Source of the DNA: Pseudoxanthomonas sp. z9
GTDB lineage: Bacteria; Pseudomonadota; Gammaproteobacteria; Xanthomonadales; Xanthomonadaceae
Length of the DNA: 64,000 nucleotides
Direction: 5' to 3'
Assembly (NCBI RefSeq): GCF_006542425.1
Contig: NZ_VFID01000012.1
Coordinates: forward strand, 279,474-343,473
This document shows, in pieces, positions 19,232 to 27,947 of this stretch. Made by a program: the position numbers and the translations under genes. The notes beneath the pieces are model-generated. The model was not told the DNA's origin, ran no database searches, and worked only from the letters and a program-made list of their open reading frames with translations. Positions within the stretch are counted from its first letter, which is position 1; the number at the start of each line of letters is the position of its first letter.

Positions 19232-20857
19232 CTATAGATTCTGATAGTTCGGTCCCGAACCACCCTCCGGGGTCACCCAGGTGATGATCTCGTAGGGGTC
19301 CTTGATGTCACAGGTCTTGCAGTGCACGCAGTTGGCGGCGTTGATCTGCAGGCGCTTGCCGCTGCTTCCATCCGCCATGGTGTCGTCGACGATTTCATAG
19401 ACGCCTGCGGGACAGAAGCGGGTGCAGGGGTTGTCGTATTCCTCCGCGCAGCGGGTGACGCAGATCGAGGTGTCGGCGACCTTCAGGTGGACCGGCTGGT
19501 CCTCGTCGTGCTCGGTGGCGGCGTAGTAGACGCCTTGCAGGCGGTCACGCGGGGCGAGGGTGCGCTCGACGTAGTCGCGACGGGGTTCCTCATACTGGCC
19601 GATCTTGTCCAGCGACGACCAGTCCGGCTTGACCTTGAGCGTCCACGGCGAGAGTCCGCCGGTCGCGGTTTCCCAGGCGGCGTTGAGCAGGCCGAACCAC
19701 ATGCCCTTCTTGAAGCCGGGCTTGATGTTGCGGACCTGCTTCAGTTCTTTCATCGCATCTGAGGCGCGCAGGCGGGCGTCGAAGCCGGCGGGCTCCAGGC
19801 CGTTGCCCGCCAGGTGTTCGGCGGCCAGCATGCCGCTGCGGATCGCCTGGTGGGTGCCCTTGATCTTGGGTACGTTGAGCAGGCCGGCGGTGTCGCCGAT
19901 CAGCAGCGCCCCCGGCATCTCCACCTTGGGCAGCGATTGCCAGCCGCCGGTGACGATGGCGCGAGCGCCCGCGGACAGGATGTTGCCGCCTTCCAGCAGC
20001 GGCTTGATCATCGGGTGGTTCTTCCACTGCTGGAAGGCCTCCCACGGCTTGTACTCCGGATCGGTGTAGTCGAGCCCGCTGACGTAGCCCAAGGCGATCT
20101 GGTTGTTGTCCAGGTGATAGAGGAAGCTGCCGCCGTAGATCCTGCCATCCGCCGGCCAGCCCATCGTGTGCACGATCTTGCCGGGGCTGACCCGGCCTTC
20201 CGGCACCTGCCAGAGTTCCTTGATGCCAATCGAGTAGCCTTGCGGGTCGCTGTCCTTGTCCAGGCCGAAGCGCTTGACCAGCCGCTTGGTCAGGTGGCCG
20301 CGTGCACCTTCGGCCAGCACCGTGACCTTGGCGCGGATGTCGATGCCCTGGGTGTAGCCGGGCTTGTGCGAACCATCCTTGGCCACACCCATGTCGCCGA
20401 TGCGCACGCCGACCACCTTGCCGCTTTCGTCATGCAGGGTCTCGGCGGCGGCGAAGCCGGGATAGATTTCAACGCCCAGCGCCTCGGCCTGCGGCGCCAG
20501 CCAGGCGCACATCGCGCCGAGGCTGACGATGAAGTTGCCGTGGTTGCGCATGCCGGGCGGGACGATGGGCGCCTTGCGGCCGCCGGTCTTGTTGAGGAAC
20601 CAGAACTCGTCGTCCTTCGCCGGCACGCAGACCGGCGGCGGATTGTCGCGCCAGCCGGGCAGCAGGGCGTCGAGCGGCGCCGGTTCGATCACCGCACCGG
20701 ACAGAATCTGCGCGCCGACCGTGCTGGCCTTCTCGATCACACAGACCGAGATTTCCGGATTCAGCTGTTTCAGGCGGATGGCGAAGGCCAGGCCCGCGGG
20801 ACCGGCACCGACGGTGACGACGTCGTACTCCATGACATCGCGTTCGGCTTCGGACAT
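19232..20857 (-). CDS. Electron transfer flavoprotein-ubiquinone oxidoreductase
   Basis: A 541-residue inner-membrane-associated flavoprotein with a 4Fe-4S cluster that passes electrons from ETF to ubiquinone. The N-terminal FAD site is 'VVTVGAGPAGLAFAIRLKQ'. The middle has 'KIVHTMGWPADGRIYGGSFL' and 'LLIGDTAGLLNVPKIKGTHQ'. The C terminus has the cluster cysteines in 'NPCTRFCPAGVYEI' and 'NCVHCKTCDIKDP'. The start is put at 'MSEAERDVMEYDVV'; the frame stays open beyond, overlapping the divergent alkB-like gene, but that part lacks family sequence. It completes the ETF chain with etfAB in this window. Confidence 0.95.
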   Translation of the reverse strand: MSEAERDVMEYDVVTVGAGPAGLAFAIRLKQLNPEISVCVIEKASTVGAQILSGAVIEPAPLDALLPGWRDNPPPVCVPAKDDEFWFLNKTGGRKAPIVPPGMRNHGNFIVSLGAMCAWLAPQAEALGVEIYPGFAAAETLHDESGKVVGVRIGDMGVAKDGSHKPGYTQGIDIRAKVTVLAEGARGHLTKRLVKRFGLDKDSDPQGYSIGIKELWQVPEGRVSPGKIVHTMGWPADGRIYGGSFLYHLDNNQIALGYVSGLDYTDPEYKPWEAFQQWKNHPMIKPLLEGGNILSAGARAIVTGGWQSLPKVEMPGALLIGDTAGLLNVPKIKGTHQAIRSGMLAAEHLAGNGLEPAGFDARLRASDAMKELKQVRNIKPGFKKGMWFGLLNAAWETATGGLSPWTLKVKPDWSSLDKIGQYEEPRRDYVERTLAPRDRLQGVYYAATEHDEDQPVHLKVADTSICVTRCAEEYDNPCTRFCPAGVYEIVDDTMADGSSGKRLQINAANCVHCKTCDIKDPYEIITWVTPEGGSGPNYQNL

Positions 20858-20939
20858 GGCTGGGCTTCCTCGTGGCGTTAGGCTGCGGCTATTTTCGGGG
20901 TTTGCGCGGGGTGGGGCAAATCCGCGAGCATGGCGCGCG

Positions 20940-21563
20940 ATGACCATACCCCTGCCGTTGCTGCCGGATGGAACCATTGACCTGCCGGGCGCGCACCTGC
21001 GCCTGTGGCCGCAATGGCTGGCGCCGGAGGAGGCCGACGTGTTGATGGCTCGCCTGATCGCCGAGGTTCCGTGGGAGGTGCATCGCATCCGCCTGTTCGG
21101 ACGGGAAGTCGATTCGCCCCGGCTCAGTTGCTGGATGGGGGATCCGGAAGCGCGCTATCGCTATTCCGGGGCGCTGTTCGAGCCGCATCCCTGGCATCCG
21201 GACGTGGAACGGCTGGCCTCACGCCTGCGGGATGATCTGGGAACGCCGTTCAACAGCGTGCTGCTCAATCGCTACCGCGGCGGGCGCGATGCGATGGGAT
21301 GGCATAGCGATGACGAGCCGGAACTGGGCGAGGCGCCGGCAATCGCCTCGATCAGCCTGGGCGCCACCCGCCGCTTCGCGCTGAAGCACCGTGAACGGGC
21401 GGAAACCCGGCTGGCGCTGGATCTGCCGCATGGCAGCCTGTTGCTGATGGCCGGCGATACCCAGCGCCACTACCGGCATGCCCTGCCGCGCACGGCGCGG
21501 CCGGTGGGCGAGCGGATCAATCTGACTTTCCGCCTCATCCATCCGGTGTCCGCCCGCAGATAG
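20940..21563 (+). CDS. AlkB-like 2-oxoglutarate/Fe(II) dioxygenase
   Basis: A 207-residue protein of the AlkB fold, predicted to remove alkyl groups from damaged nucleic acid by oxidative demethylation. The iron ligands are H122 and D124 in 'GWHSDDEPEL' and probably H180. The 2-oxoglutarate arginines lie in 'RINLTFR' (R192 and R198). 'NSVLLNRYRGGRDAMGWH' and 'SLGATRRFALKH' match the ALKBH2/3-like subfamily more than E. coli AlkB. The ATG at 20940 is chosen because the fold starts near there. The gene is divergent from ETF-QO with an 82-base gap and converges on the Mla operon. Confidence 0.88.
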   Translation: MTIPLPLLPDGTIDLPGAHLRLWPQWLAPEEADVLMARLIAEVPWEVHRIRLFGREVDSPRLSCWMGDPEARYRYSGALFEPHPWHPDVERLASRLRDDLGTPFNSVLLNRYRGGRDAMGWHSDDEPELGEAPAIASISLGATRRFALKHRERAETRLALDLPHGSLLLMAGDTQRHYRHALPRTARPVGERINLTFRLIHPVSARR

Positions 21564-21597
21564 CGGCCCGGTACGCGCGGACAGGCCGGAACAGTGC

Positions 21598-22224
21598 TCA
21601 GGGGCGACTGGCGTCGGCCTGTCCACTGACCAACACCCAGCCGGCAACCTCGCCGGTCAGGGTGGACAGCGCCTGCTCGAACGCGGCCGCCACCTGCGCG
21701 ACGTCGGTCGAACCGGCCGGCCGGATCTGCTGGAAGGTGCGTGAGGCGACCACGCGCTGGCTACGATTCTGCACCAGCTTGGCATTGACCTCGATGGTGG
21801 CAGCCGGGACAGCCTGGCCAGCGTAGTCGGCCTCGAAGCGACGCACGTCCATCACCAGCCGGTAGTCGCCCAGGATGCCCGCATCGGCGCTGGAGACGGC
21901 GGGAATGCGGCCGGAATCCTCCAGCGTACGCTGCACCGCGTCCTGCAGCAGTTCGGTCGCCGGCTGCGACCACGAGGCACCCTTGTAGACCTGCAACTCG
22001 CCCGGCGCCGGCCGCACCGAGATGCGCGGGCTGTCGACCACGCGCGCGGCGGTGGGTTTGGCGATGACCAGCGACCAGGCCACCGTCGGCCAGGCCGGGT
22101 CGGCCGCGACCCGGACTTCCGGCGCATAGATGGTGGTGGGCTCACGTGGGCCGCTGCCCAGGATCGAGGAGCAGCCGGCCAGCGCGGCCAGCGACAGGAT
22201 GAGGGAAATGCGCAGCGCCTTCAT
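21598..22224 (-). CDS. ABC-type transport auxiliary lipoprotein (PqiC/LptE-like, DUF330)
   Basis: A 208-residue lipoprotein, with signal 'ILSLAALAGC' and a family-typical domain ('TIYAPEVRV', 'SPRISVRPAPGELQVYKGASW', 'TLEDSGRI'). Proteins of this family accompany MCE-type phospholipid transporters and probably anchor or gate them at the outer membrane. It is the last gene of the operon; its ATG overlaps the stop of the mlaD-like gene (ATGA). In E. coli the Mla system has no such lipoprotein, but Pqi and the xanthomonad/pseudomonad arrangements do. Confidence 0.85.
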   Translation of the reverse strand: MKALRISLILSLAALAGCSSILGSGPREPTTIYAPEVRVAADPAWPTVAWSLVIAKPTAARVVDSPRISVRPAPGELQVYKGASWSQPATELLQDAVQRTLEDSGRIPAVSSADAGILGDYRLVMDVRRFEADYAGQAVPAATIEVNAKLVQNRSQRVVASRTFQQIRPAGSTDVAQVAAAFEQALSTLTGEVAGWVLVSGQADASRP

Positions 22225-23147
22225 TTGGGTTCGAACTCCTTGGGTGCGTCGCGGCCGAGCAGGTAGCGGGTGGGGTTGCCTTCCAGCCGGTCACTGACCC
22301 GGCGCAGGTCGCGGACCAGGCCGCGCAACTCGGTCAGGGTCGGACCCAACTGGCCCAGGCCATCGTTGGCGAAGCTGTTGATGGCGGCGCGGTTCTCGCC
22401 CAGGATGGCGTCGGCGTTGCCGGCGGCCGAATCCAGCTTGGCGAGGGTGGCGTCCAGTTTGTTCAGCAGCGGCGGCAACTGCCGTACCAGGTTCTGATCG
22501 ATGCGCTCGATGGCGCCGTTGGTGGTGGTCAGGGTCGCATCCAGTTTCTTCGCCGCGTCGCGCGCGCTGACGATCAGCGCCTGCAGGCCCTCGTCGCGAT
22601 TGGCCAGCGAACCGCTGATGTTCTCCAGGTTCTGCAGGGTCGCGGCGATGCTGGCGACGTTCTTGTCGCTCAACACTTCATCCAGGCGCTCGACGATCCG
22701 GTTGGCGGTGTCGGTGATGTTCTGCAACGCGGAGGGCGCGGTCTGGATGACCGGCGCTTCGCGCTTGTCCACCGACGTCAACGCCGGCGCCTGTGGAGTA
22801 CCACCACTGAGCTGGATGATGGTGGGGCCGGTCAGGCTGGTGATGGCCAGCTTGGCACGGGTGTCGGTCTTGATCGGGGTGGAAGACTCCACCCGGATGC
22901 TCGCCACCACCTGGCGCGGGTCATTGGGAGCAAGCGACAGCTTGGTGATGGATCCGACGGCGATGCCGTTGTACTGCACCGGGCTGCCGACGGACAGGCC
23001 GGTGACTGCTTCGCGAAACACGATCTGGTATTGCTGCCAGGTGCGCTCGGAGGAGTACTTCGCCGCCCACAGGCCGAACAGCAGCAGCGCCGCCGCCGTC
23101 ACCAGGGTGAAGGCGCCGATGAGGACGTAGTTGGCTCGGGTTTCCAT
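22221..23147 (-). CDS. mlaD: MlaD-family MCE-domain substrate-binding protein
   Basis: A 308-residue protein with one N-terminal membrane helix (residues about 5-28, 'YVLIGAFTLVTAAALLLFG') and an MCE domain at about 40-118 ('VTGLSVGSPVQYNGIAVGSI'). A long helical C-terminal region follows, longer than in E. coli MlaD (183 aa) and more like Ttg2C/MCE proteins with needle or tunnel extensions. It binds phospholipid in the periplasm and feeds or receives it from the MlaE/MlaF complex. Three bases separate it from mlaF. Confidence 0.9.
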   Translation of the reverse strand: METRANYVLIGAFTLVTAAALLLFGLWAAKYSSERTWQQYQIVFREAVTGLSVGSPVQYNGIAVGSITKLSLAPNDPRQVVASIRVESSTPIKTDTRAKLAITSLTGPTIIQLSGGTPQAPALTSVDKREAPVIQTAPSALQNITDTANRIVERLDEVLSDKNVASIAATLQNLENISGSLANRDEGLQALIVSARDAAKKLDATLTTTNGAIERIDQNLVRQLPPLLNKLDATLAKLDSAAGNADAILGENRAAINSFANDGLGQLGPTLTELRGLVRDLRRVSDRLEGNPTRYLLGRDAPKEFEPK

Positions 23148-23150
23148 GCT

Positions 23151-23945
23151 TCAGGCTTCCTCTTGTTCGGGCTCGCCACGGGCAGCCCTGGCCCGGGGGC
23201 CATGGAAATACTCCTGGACCCAAGGGTGATCGAAGCGCTCCACTTCCGCCAGCGGCGCGGTAATCACGACCTTGCGATCGGCCAGTACCGCGACCCGGTC
23301 GCAGATAGCGTACAGGGTGTCCAGATCATGGGTGATGAGGAACACCGTCAGGCCCAGCGCTTCCTGCAGGGTCTTGATCAGGCGATCGAATGCGGCCGCG
23401 CCGATCGGGTCCAGGCCGGCGGTCGGCTCGTCCAGGAACAGCAGCGGCGGGTCCAGCGCAAGTGCGCGTGCCAGGCCGGCGCGTTTGCGCATGCCACCGG
23501 ACAGTTGCGCGGGCAGCTTGTTGAGCGCGTCGGCCGGCAGGCCCGCGAGCTTGATCTTCAGCAGCGCCAGTTCATAGCGCCAGCTGTCGGGCAATTCGCC
23601 GTGATGTTCCTTCAGTGGCACCTGCACGTTCTCACCCACGGTCAGCGAGGAGAACAGGGCGCCGTCCTGGAACAGCACACCGGTGTTGCGTTCGATATGC
23701 AGGCGCGCCTGCGGGTCTTCGGACAGCGCATCGGTATCGAGCACGCGGATGCTGCCGGCCTGCGGGGCGCGCAGGCCGAGGATGGCCCGCATCAGCACCG
23801 ATTTGCCGGTACCCGAGCCGCCGACCACGCCGAGGATTTCGCCGCGCCGCACGTCCAGGTCCAGGCCATCGTGCACGACCTGCTCGCCGAACCTATTGAC
23901 CAGTCCGCGGACCTGGATGATCGCGTCGTCACTTGCATCGGCCAT
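23151..23945 (-). CDS. mlaF: Phospholipid transport ABC ATPase, MlaF-like
   Basis: A 264-residue ABC ATPase. Walker A is 'GGSGTGKSVLMRAI', the signature is 'LSGGMRKRAGLARALALDP', and Walker B is 'LLFLDEPTAGLDPIGAAAF'. The GMRKR form of the signature is typical of the Mla/Ttg2 family. It powers movement of phospholipids between inner and outer membrane through MlaE. Gaps to both neighbours are 3-4 bases, so the genes form one operon. Confidence 0.94.
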   Translation of the reverse strand: MADASDDAIIQVRGLVNRFGEQVVHDGLDLDVRRGEILGVVGGSGTGKSVLMRAILGLRAPQAGSIRVLDTDALSEDPQARLHIERNTGVLFQDGALFSSLTVGENVQVPLKEHHGELPDSWRYELALLKIKLAGLPADALNKLPAQLSGGMRKRAGLARALALDPPLLFLDEPTAGLDPIGAAAFDRLIKTLQEALGLTVFLITHDLDTLYAICDRVAVLADRKVVITAPLAEVERFDHPWVQEYFHGPRARAARGEPEQEEA

Positions 23946-23949
23946 CGCG

Positions 23950-25065
23950 TCACCAGCCCATGTGCATGAACCACAACGCGGCGAGCGCGTCGAGGATGAT
24001 GACCAGCGAGATCGTCTGCACCACGCTGGAGGTGGTGCGCTCGCCGACCGATTGCGCGGTGCCGGTGACCTGCAGTCCCTGCAGGCAGCCGATCAGGCCA
24101 ATCACCAGCGCGAACACCGGCGCCTTGGACAGGCCGACCAGGAAATGCCGCACCTCCATGGTGTCGTGCATCCGGGCCAGATACATCTGCGGAGGAATGC
24201 CCAGGTCGAATGCACCCACCGTCACGCCGCCGGCCAGGCCGGCCATCATCGAAATGAAGGTCAGCAGCGGCAGCATCACCAGCAGGGCGACCAGCCGTGG
24301 AATCACCAGCAGATCCACCGGATCCAGCCCCAGGGTCCGGATCGCGTCGATTTCCTCTCGGCTCTTCATCGCGCCGATCTGGGCGGTGAAGGCCGATGCG
24401 GTGCGTCCGGCCAGCACGATCGCCGTCATCAGTACCGCGAACTCGCGCAGGAAGGCGATGCTGACCAGTTCGACCACGAAGATCTCGGCGCCGAAGTCCC
24501 GTAGCACGGTCGAGCCGAGGAATGCGATGACCGCACCCACCATGTACGAGAGCAGGATGACCAGCGGTACGGCGTCCAGGCCGACCTGCTCCATGTGCGA
24601 AACGGTAGCGATGGCGCGGAAACGGCGCGGTTCCTTGACCATTCGCGCCAGCTTGACCAGGTTCTCGCCGGTGAAGCTGAGCAGGGCGACGATTTCGTGC
24701 CCGTTCTCGCTGACCCGTTCGCCCAGGCGCGACAACGCGGCCAGGAAGCCATAGTCGCGCTTGCGCGGCGGCCGATCGTCGGCGACGTCCTCGATGGTCG
24801 ATACCAGCGCCTGGTGATCCTCGCGGAACAGCAGCGCCTCCGGCGCCAGCTTGCGCCGACTGGCGAAGCGCAGCAGTTGCAGCACGCCGGCCGAATCGAT
24901 GCGGGCGATGCCGGTGGCGTCCAGTTCGGTCACCCCTTCGGGGACTTCGCGCAGGCGATCGGCGACTTTCAGGGCGGTCGCGAGCGTCCAATCGCCTTCC
25001 AGCCGCACCCGCGAGGGTTCGGAGGGGTCGGATTGGAACTGCGGGCGTGCGTCGGTTCGGGTCAT
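23950..25065 (-). CDS. mlaE: MlaE-family permease with N-terminal STAS domain
   Basis: A 371-residue fusion. Residues about 15-105 form a STAS (MlaB-like) domain with 'LDATGIARIDSAGVLQLLRF'. The rest is an MlaE permease with several membrane helices and the family motifs 'VGLDAVPLVILLSYMVGAVI', 'FAVLMTAIVLAGRTASAFT' and 'IGAMKSREEIDAIRTLG'. In E. coli MlaB and MlaE are separate proteins; here the cytoplasmic regulator is fused to the permease. The ATG at 25065 overlaps the EamA stop by four bases. The frame reads much further upstream, but that part is the out-of-frame shadow of the EamA gene. Confidence 0.92.
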   Translation of the reverse strand: MTRTDARPQFQSDPSEPSRVRLEGDWTLATALKVADRLREVPEGVTELDATGIARIDSAGVLQLLRFASRRKLAPEALLFREDHQALVSTIEDVADDRPPRKRDYGFLAALSRLGERVSENGHEIVALLSFTGENLVKLARMVKEPRRFRAIATVSHMEQVGLDAVPLVILLSYMVGAVIAFLGSTVLRDFGAEIFVVELVSIAFLREFAVLMTAIVLAGRTASAFTAQIGAMKSREEIDAIRTLGLDPVDLLVIPRLVALLVMLPLLTFISMMAGLAGGVTVGAFDLGIPPQMYLARMHDTMEVRHFLVGLSKAPVFALVIGLIGCLQGLQVTGTAQSVGERTTSSVVQTISLVIILDALAALWFMHMGW

Positions 25066-25958
25066 GGCGTCGCTCGGCCCAGCAGCATACAGGCTATGCC
25101 GCTGAACGTAAGCAGGACGCCGACCGCGCCGCGCCGGCCCAGCGGCTCGCGCAGCCAGACCGCCGCGAGGATCACCAGGAACACCGACGCGGATTCGTTG
25201 AGGATGGCCGCCACCGAGGCCGAGGTGTACTTGTAGCCGCCCAGCCACAGGACCATTGAAAGCCCCTGGCCGATCACCGCGGCGAGGATCAGCCGGCGCC
25301 ACGGCACCTTGCCGGGATCGAACGCGCGATGGCGCCGCAGGCCGGGCAGGGCGGCGATCAGCAGCAGGCCGGCGACCGCGCCGACCAGGCGCAGCACGGT
25401 GACCCAGAGCAGCGGCTGTTCCTCGAGGATCCGCTTGACCATCACGATCGCGAGCGCCATCAGCGCAATCGCGCTCATGCCAATCAGCACGCCGCGCAAG
25501 GTGTGGGCCGGATGCGTCCGCCATTCCCGCGGCGGGCGGGTGACCAGCAGCACGCCCAGGCCGACCAGGCCGAAGCCCAGCCATTGGCGCGCGCCCAGGC
25601 GCTCGTCCAGCCACAGGAACCCCATCAACAGCACCAGCGGACTGTAGAGATTGCCGATGACGCCCATGCGGCCGGCACCCAGTTCGTTGAGCGCGCGGAA
25701 GTACAGGGTGTCGGCGATGGCGATGCCAAGCACGCCGCTGGCCAGCACCAGCGCGACGTCGCGCATCGGCATCTGCGGCCATTGGCCGGCGTGCAGGAAC
25801 AGGACTACCGGCGCCAGCAGCGCCAATATCAGCCCGTTCTTCATCAGGTTGAGCGCCAGCGGCGGCAGGGTCGCGCCCAACTGGCGCGCCAGGATCACGC
25901 CCACCGCCCAGGCGGCCGCGCTGCCGAGCGCCAGCGCCTCGCCGATACCAATACTCAA
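25062..25958 (-). CDS. EamA/DMT-family transporter
   Basis: A 298-residue integral membrane protein with about ten hydrophobic segments in two similar halves, the plan of the drug/metabolite transporter superfamily. 'ALGSAAAWAVGVILARQL' opens the first half and 'SASVAAILNESASVFLVILAA' lies in the second. Substrate is unknown (metabolite or amino-acid export is usual). It is the first gene of the minus-strand run and overlaps mlaE by ATGA, although its function has no obvious tie to phospholipid transport. It is divergent from the ThrE-like gene across an 89-base promoter gap. Confidence 0.85.
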   Translation of the reverse strand: MSIGIGEALALGSAAAWAVGVILARQLGATLPPLALNLMKNGLILALLAPVVLFLHAGQWPQMPMRDVALVLASGVLGIAIADTLYFRALNELGAGRMGVIGNLYSPLVLLMGFLWLDERLGARQWLGFGLVGLGVLLVTRPPREWRTHPAHTLRGVLIGMSAIALMALAIVMVKRILEEQPLLWVTVLRLVGAVAGLLLIAALPGLRRHRAFDPGKVPWRRLILAAVIGQGLSMVLWLGGYKYTSASVAAILNESASVFLVILAAVWLREPLGRRGAVGVLLTFSGIACMLLGRATP

Positions 25959-26047
25959 CGTCCACCTTTATGCTGCGCCGACCGCGATCAGTTTACGCAA
26001 TCCCCATGCGGCCCATCCCCGGCGAAGCCGGCTCCAACCTTTGTGAC

Positions 26048-27292
26048 ATGTCAGAGAATTCGGCCTCCGCCACCTACGCCCAGCGCATCGCCTTTGTCTG
26101 CGAGATCGCCAGCCGCCTGCACAGCTACGGCACCACCGCCCAGCGCCTGGAAGCGGCGGTGGCCGCGCTTTCGCAGCGGCTCGGGCTGGATTGCGAGCCA
26201 TGGTCGAATCCGACCGGGCTGATCCTGAGTTTCAACGATCCGGCACGTCCGCTGGGCGCCAGCGATACCACCCGGGTAATCCGGCTGGCGCCCGGTGAAA
26301 ACGATCTGCACAAATTGAGCGAGGCCGACCGGATCGCCGAGGACGTGGTCGCCGGGCGAATGAGCGTGGCCGAGGGCCATACCGCGCTGCGCTCGCTGGA
26401 TCGCAGGCCCAGCGCCCGCTGGCGGGCGATGCAGGTGCTGGCCTCGGGGCTGGCCTCCGGCGCGGTCGCCGGTCTGTGGCGGCTGCCGTGGCTGGACATC
26501 GCCACCGCCGGCCTGATCGGCCTGCTGATTGGCCTGCTGGGCCATCTGATCGCGCGACGGCCGCAGATGAAGGAGGCCAGCGATGCGCTCTCGGCGCTGC
26601 TGGCCGGCTTCGTGGCGATCCTGATCGCCAACTTCATCGCGCCGCTGAATCTCAACACGGTCATCATCGCATCGCTGATCGTATTGCTGCCCGGCATGGC
26701 GCTGACCAATTCGGTGAACGAGCTGACCAGCCAGCATCTGGTGTCCGGCGTGGCCCGTTTCGCGGGTGCGATGGCGACGATTCTGAAACTTACCGTCGGC
26801 AGCCTGATCGCGGTCACGCTGGCGGAACTGGTGGGCCTGTATCCGGAGGTGCGTGCGTCGCGGCCGCAGCCGGAATGGGTGGAATGGTCGTCGATGGTGC
26901 TGGCCGCGTACGCATTCGCGGTGCTGTTCAAGGCGCATCGCCGCGATTACCCCTGGGTGATGGCCGCCGCTTTCGCCGGTTACGGCATTTCGCGCTTCGC
27001 CGGCGAGGCATGGGGTGCGCCGGTGGGCATCTTCCTGTCGGCACTGGTGCTAACCGCCGCGGGCAACGCCTTCGCGCGCTGGGCCAACCGGCCCGGCGCG
27101 CTGATCCGGGTGCCCGGCATCCTCATGCTGGTCCCGGGCAGCGCGAGCCTGCGTGGGCTGATGACGCTGGTCCAGCAGCAGGACGTCGGCGTCGGCCAGT
27201 CGGCGCTGCTGGGCGTGACCAACATCGTGATGGCGCTGATCGCGGGATTGCTGTTCGGCAACCTGGTGGTATCGGCACGCAAGAATCTCTGA
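26048..27292 (+). CDS. Threonine/serine exporter, ThrE family
   Basis: A 414-residue inner-membrane protein. The cytoplasmic N-terminal part has 'ICEIASRLHSYGTTAQRLE'-type sequence (read here with V for I) and 'SVAEGHTALRSLDRRPSARW'. About ten membrane helices follow, including 'GLIGLLIGLLGHLIARRP' and 'NTVIIASLIVLLPGMALTNS'. The C-terminal part has 'RVPGILMLVPGSASLRGLM', as in ThrE/YjjB proteins. It combines both halves that are separate (YjjP and YjjB) in E. coli. The ATG at 26048 is preferred because the family sequence begins there. Confidence 0.88.
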   Translation: MSENSASATYAQRIAFVCEIASRLHSYGTTAQRLEAAVAALSQRLGLDCEPWSNPTGLILSFNDPARPLGASDTTRVIRLAPGENDLHKLSEADRIAEDVVAGRMSVAEGHTALRSLDRRPSARWRAMQVLASGLASGAVAGLWRLPWLDIATAGLIGLLIGLLGHLIARRPQMKEASDALSALLAGFVAILIANFIAPLNLNTVIIASLIVLLPGMALTNSVNELTSQHLVSGVARFAGAMATILKLTVGSLIAVTLAELVGLYPEVRASRPQPEWVEWSSMVLAAYAFAVLFKAHRRDYPWVMAAAFAGYGISRFAGEAWGAPVGIFLSALVLTAAGNAFARWANRPGALIRVPGILMLVPGSASLRGLMTLVQQQDVGVGQSALLGVTNIVMALIAGLLFGNLVVSARKNL

Positions 27293-27371
27293 ATCTGAAC
27301 GGTAGCCGGTTTGCGCCGGGACTCCGGCAGGGCGGTGCATCGGCGCGTAGAATCAGCCCCCAGAAACAAGA

Positions 27372-27399
27372 AACGCCACGGGCCGAAGCGCGTGGCGTT
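27372..27399 (-). terminator. Terminator of the H-NS-like gene
   Basis: AACGCCACG and CGTGGCGTT (27372-27380 and 27391-27399) pair perfectly with a 10-base loop. Read on the minus strand the hairpin is followed by a T-rich stretch, so it ends the H-NS-like transcript. It may also stop ThrE transcription from the other side. Confidence 0.8.
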
Positions 27400-27420
27400 C
27401 CTGTCTTGCGGTGAAGCGGA

Positions 27421-27801
27421 TTACTTCTTCTTGATCAGGAAGTCTTCCAGCTTCTTGCCCTTGGCGGTATGCGCGGCCAGCCAGCGCGGCTGCTTGCCGC
27501 GACCAGTCCAGGTTTCCTTGGGATTGGCGGGGTTGCGGTACTTGGGTGCCACCTTGCCGAGCTTGCGGCCGGCGCGCGGAGCGGACTTGGCGGCGGCCTT
27601 GCGGCCACGTGCCGCGGGAGCCTTGCCTGCCGTACCGAACAGTTCCTCGATCGTATAACCCTCGGCCTTGGCGAACTTGGTGATTCTGCTGCGAATGGCA
27701 GCGATGGGAGTGCGTTTGGCCAGTTTCGTCTGCTGCTGGCGGGCTTTCTCGATCAGGCTGCCCAGTTCTTTGGCCGACAGGCCACGCAAATCAATCGACA
27801 T
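27421..27801 (-). CDS. H-NS-like nucleoid-associated DNA-binding protein
   Basis: A 126-residue H-NS histone family protein. The N-terminal third is a helical dimerisation region ('LRGLSAKELGSLIEKARQQQ'). The linker is rich in Lys, Arg and Ala. The C-terminal DNA-binding domain has the hallmark 'TWTGRGKQPRWLAAH', the AT-hook-like loop that reads the minor groove. It is expected to silence A+T-rich acquired DNA, possibly including the polysaccharide locus in this window (inference). GGAGAA lies just before the ATG. It is a single-gene unit with its own terminator. Confidence 0.92.
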   Translation of the reverse strand: MSIDLRGLSAKELGSLIEKARQQQTKLAKRTPIAAIRSRITKFAKAEGYTIEELFGTAGKAPAARGRKAAAKSAPRAGRKLGKVAPKYRNPANPKETWTGRGKQPRWLAAHTAKGKKLEDFLIKKK

Positions 27802-27885
27802 CTAGTTCTCCGGATGTATGGAAAGGGAATATCACCTGTCCATGGCGGGAGTTGCATCTTAGCCATGCGGCTTTGCAGAAACAAA

Positions 27886-27928
27886 TCGGGGCGGATAATG
27901 TCAGTGAGTCGACATATATCCGCCCCGA
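27886..27928 (-). terminator. Long hairpin terminator after proS
   Basis: TCGGGGCGGATA (27886-27897) pairs perfectly with TATCCGCCCCGA (27917-27928), and the loop can pair five further bases. On the minus strand a T-rich tail follows, so this ends proS transcription. It lies in the 146-base gap that also carries the promoter of the H-NS-like gene. Confidence 0.82.
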
Positions 27929-27947
27929 ACGTCATCCGGATTATCGT

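Noticed and set aside
22225..22250. A GGTTCGAAC stretch resembling a tRNA T-loop
   Set aside because: It lies in the coding end of the mlaD-like gene and no cloverleaf can be formed around it.
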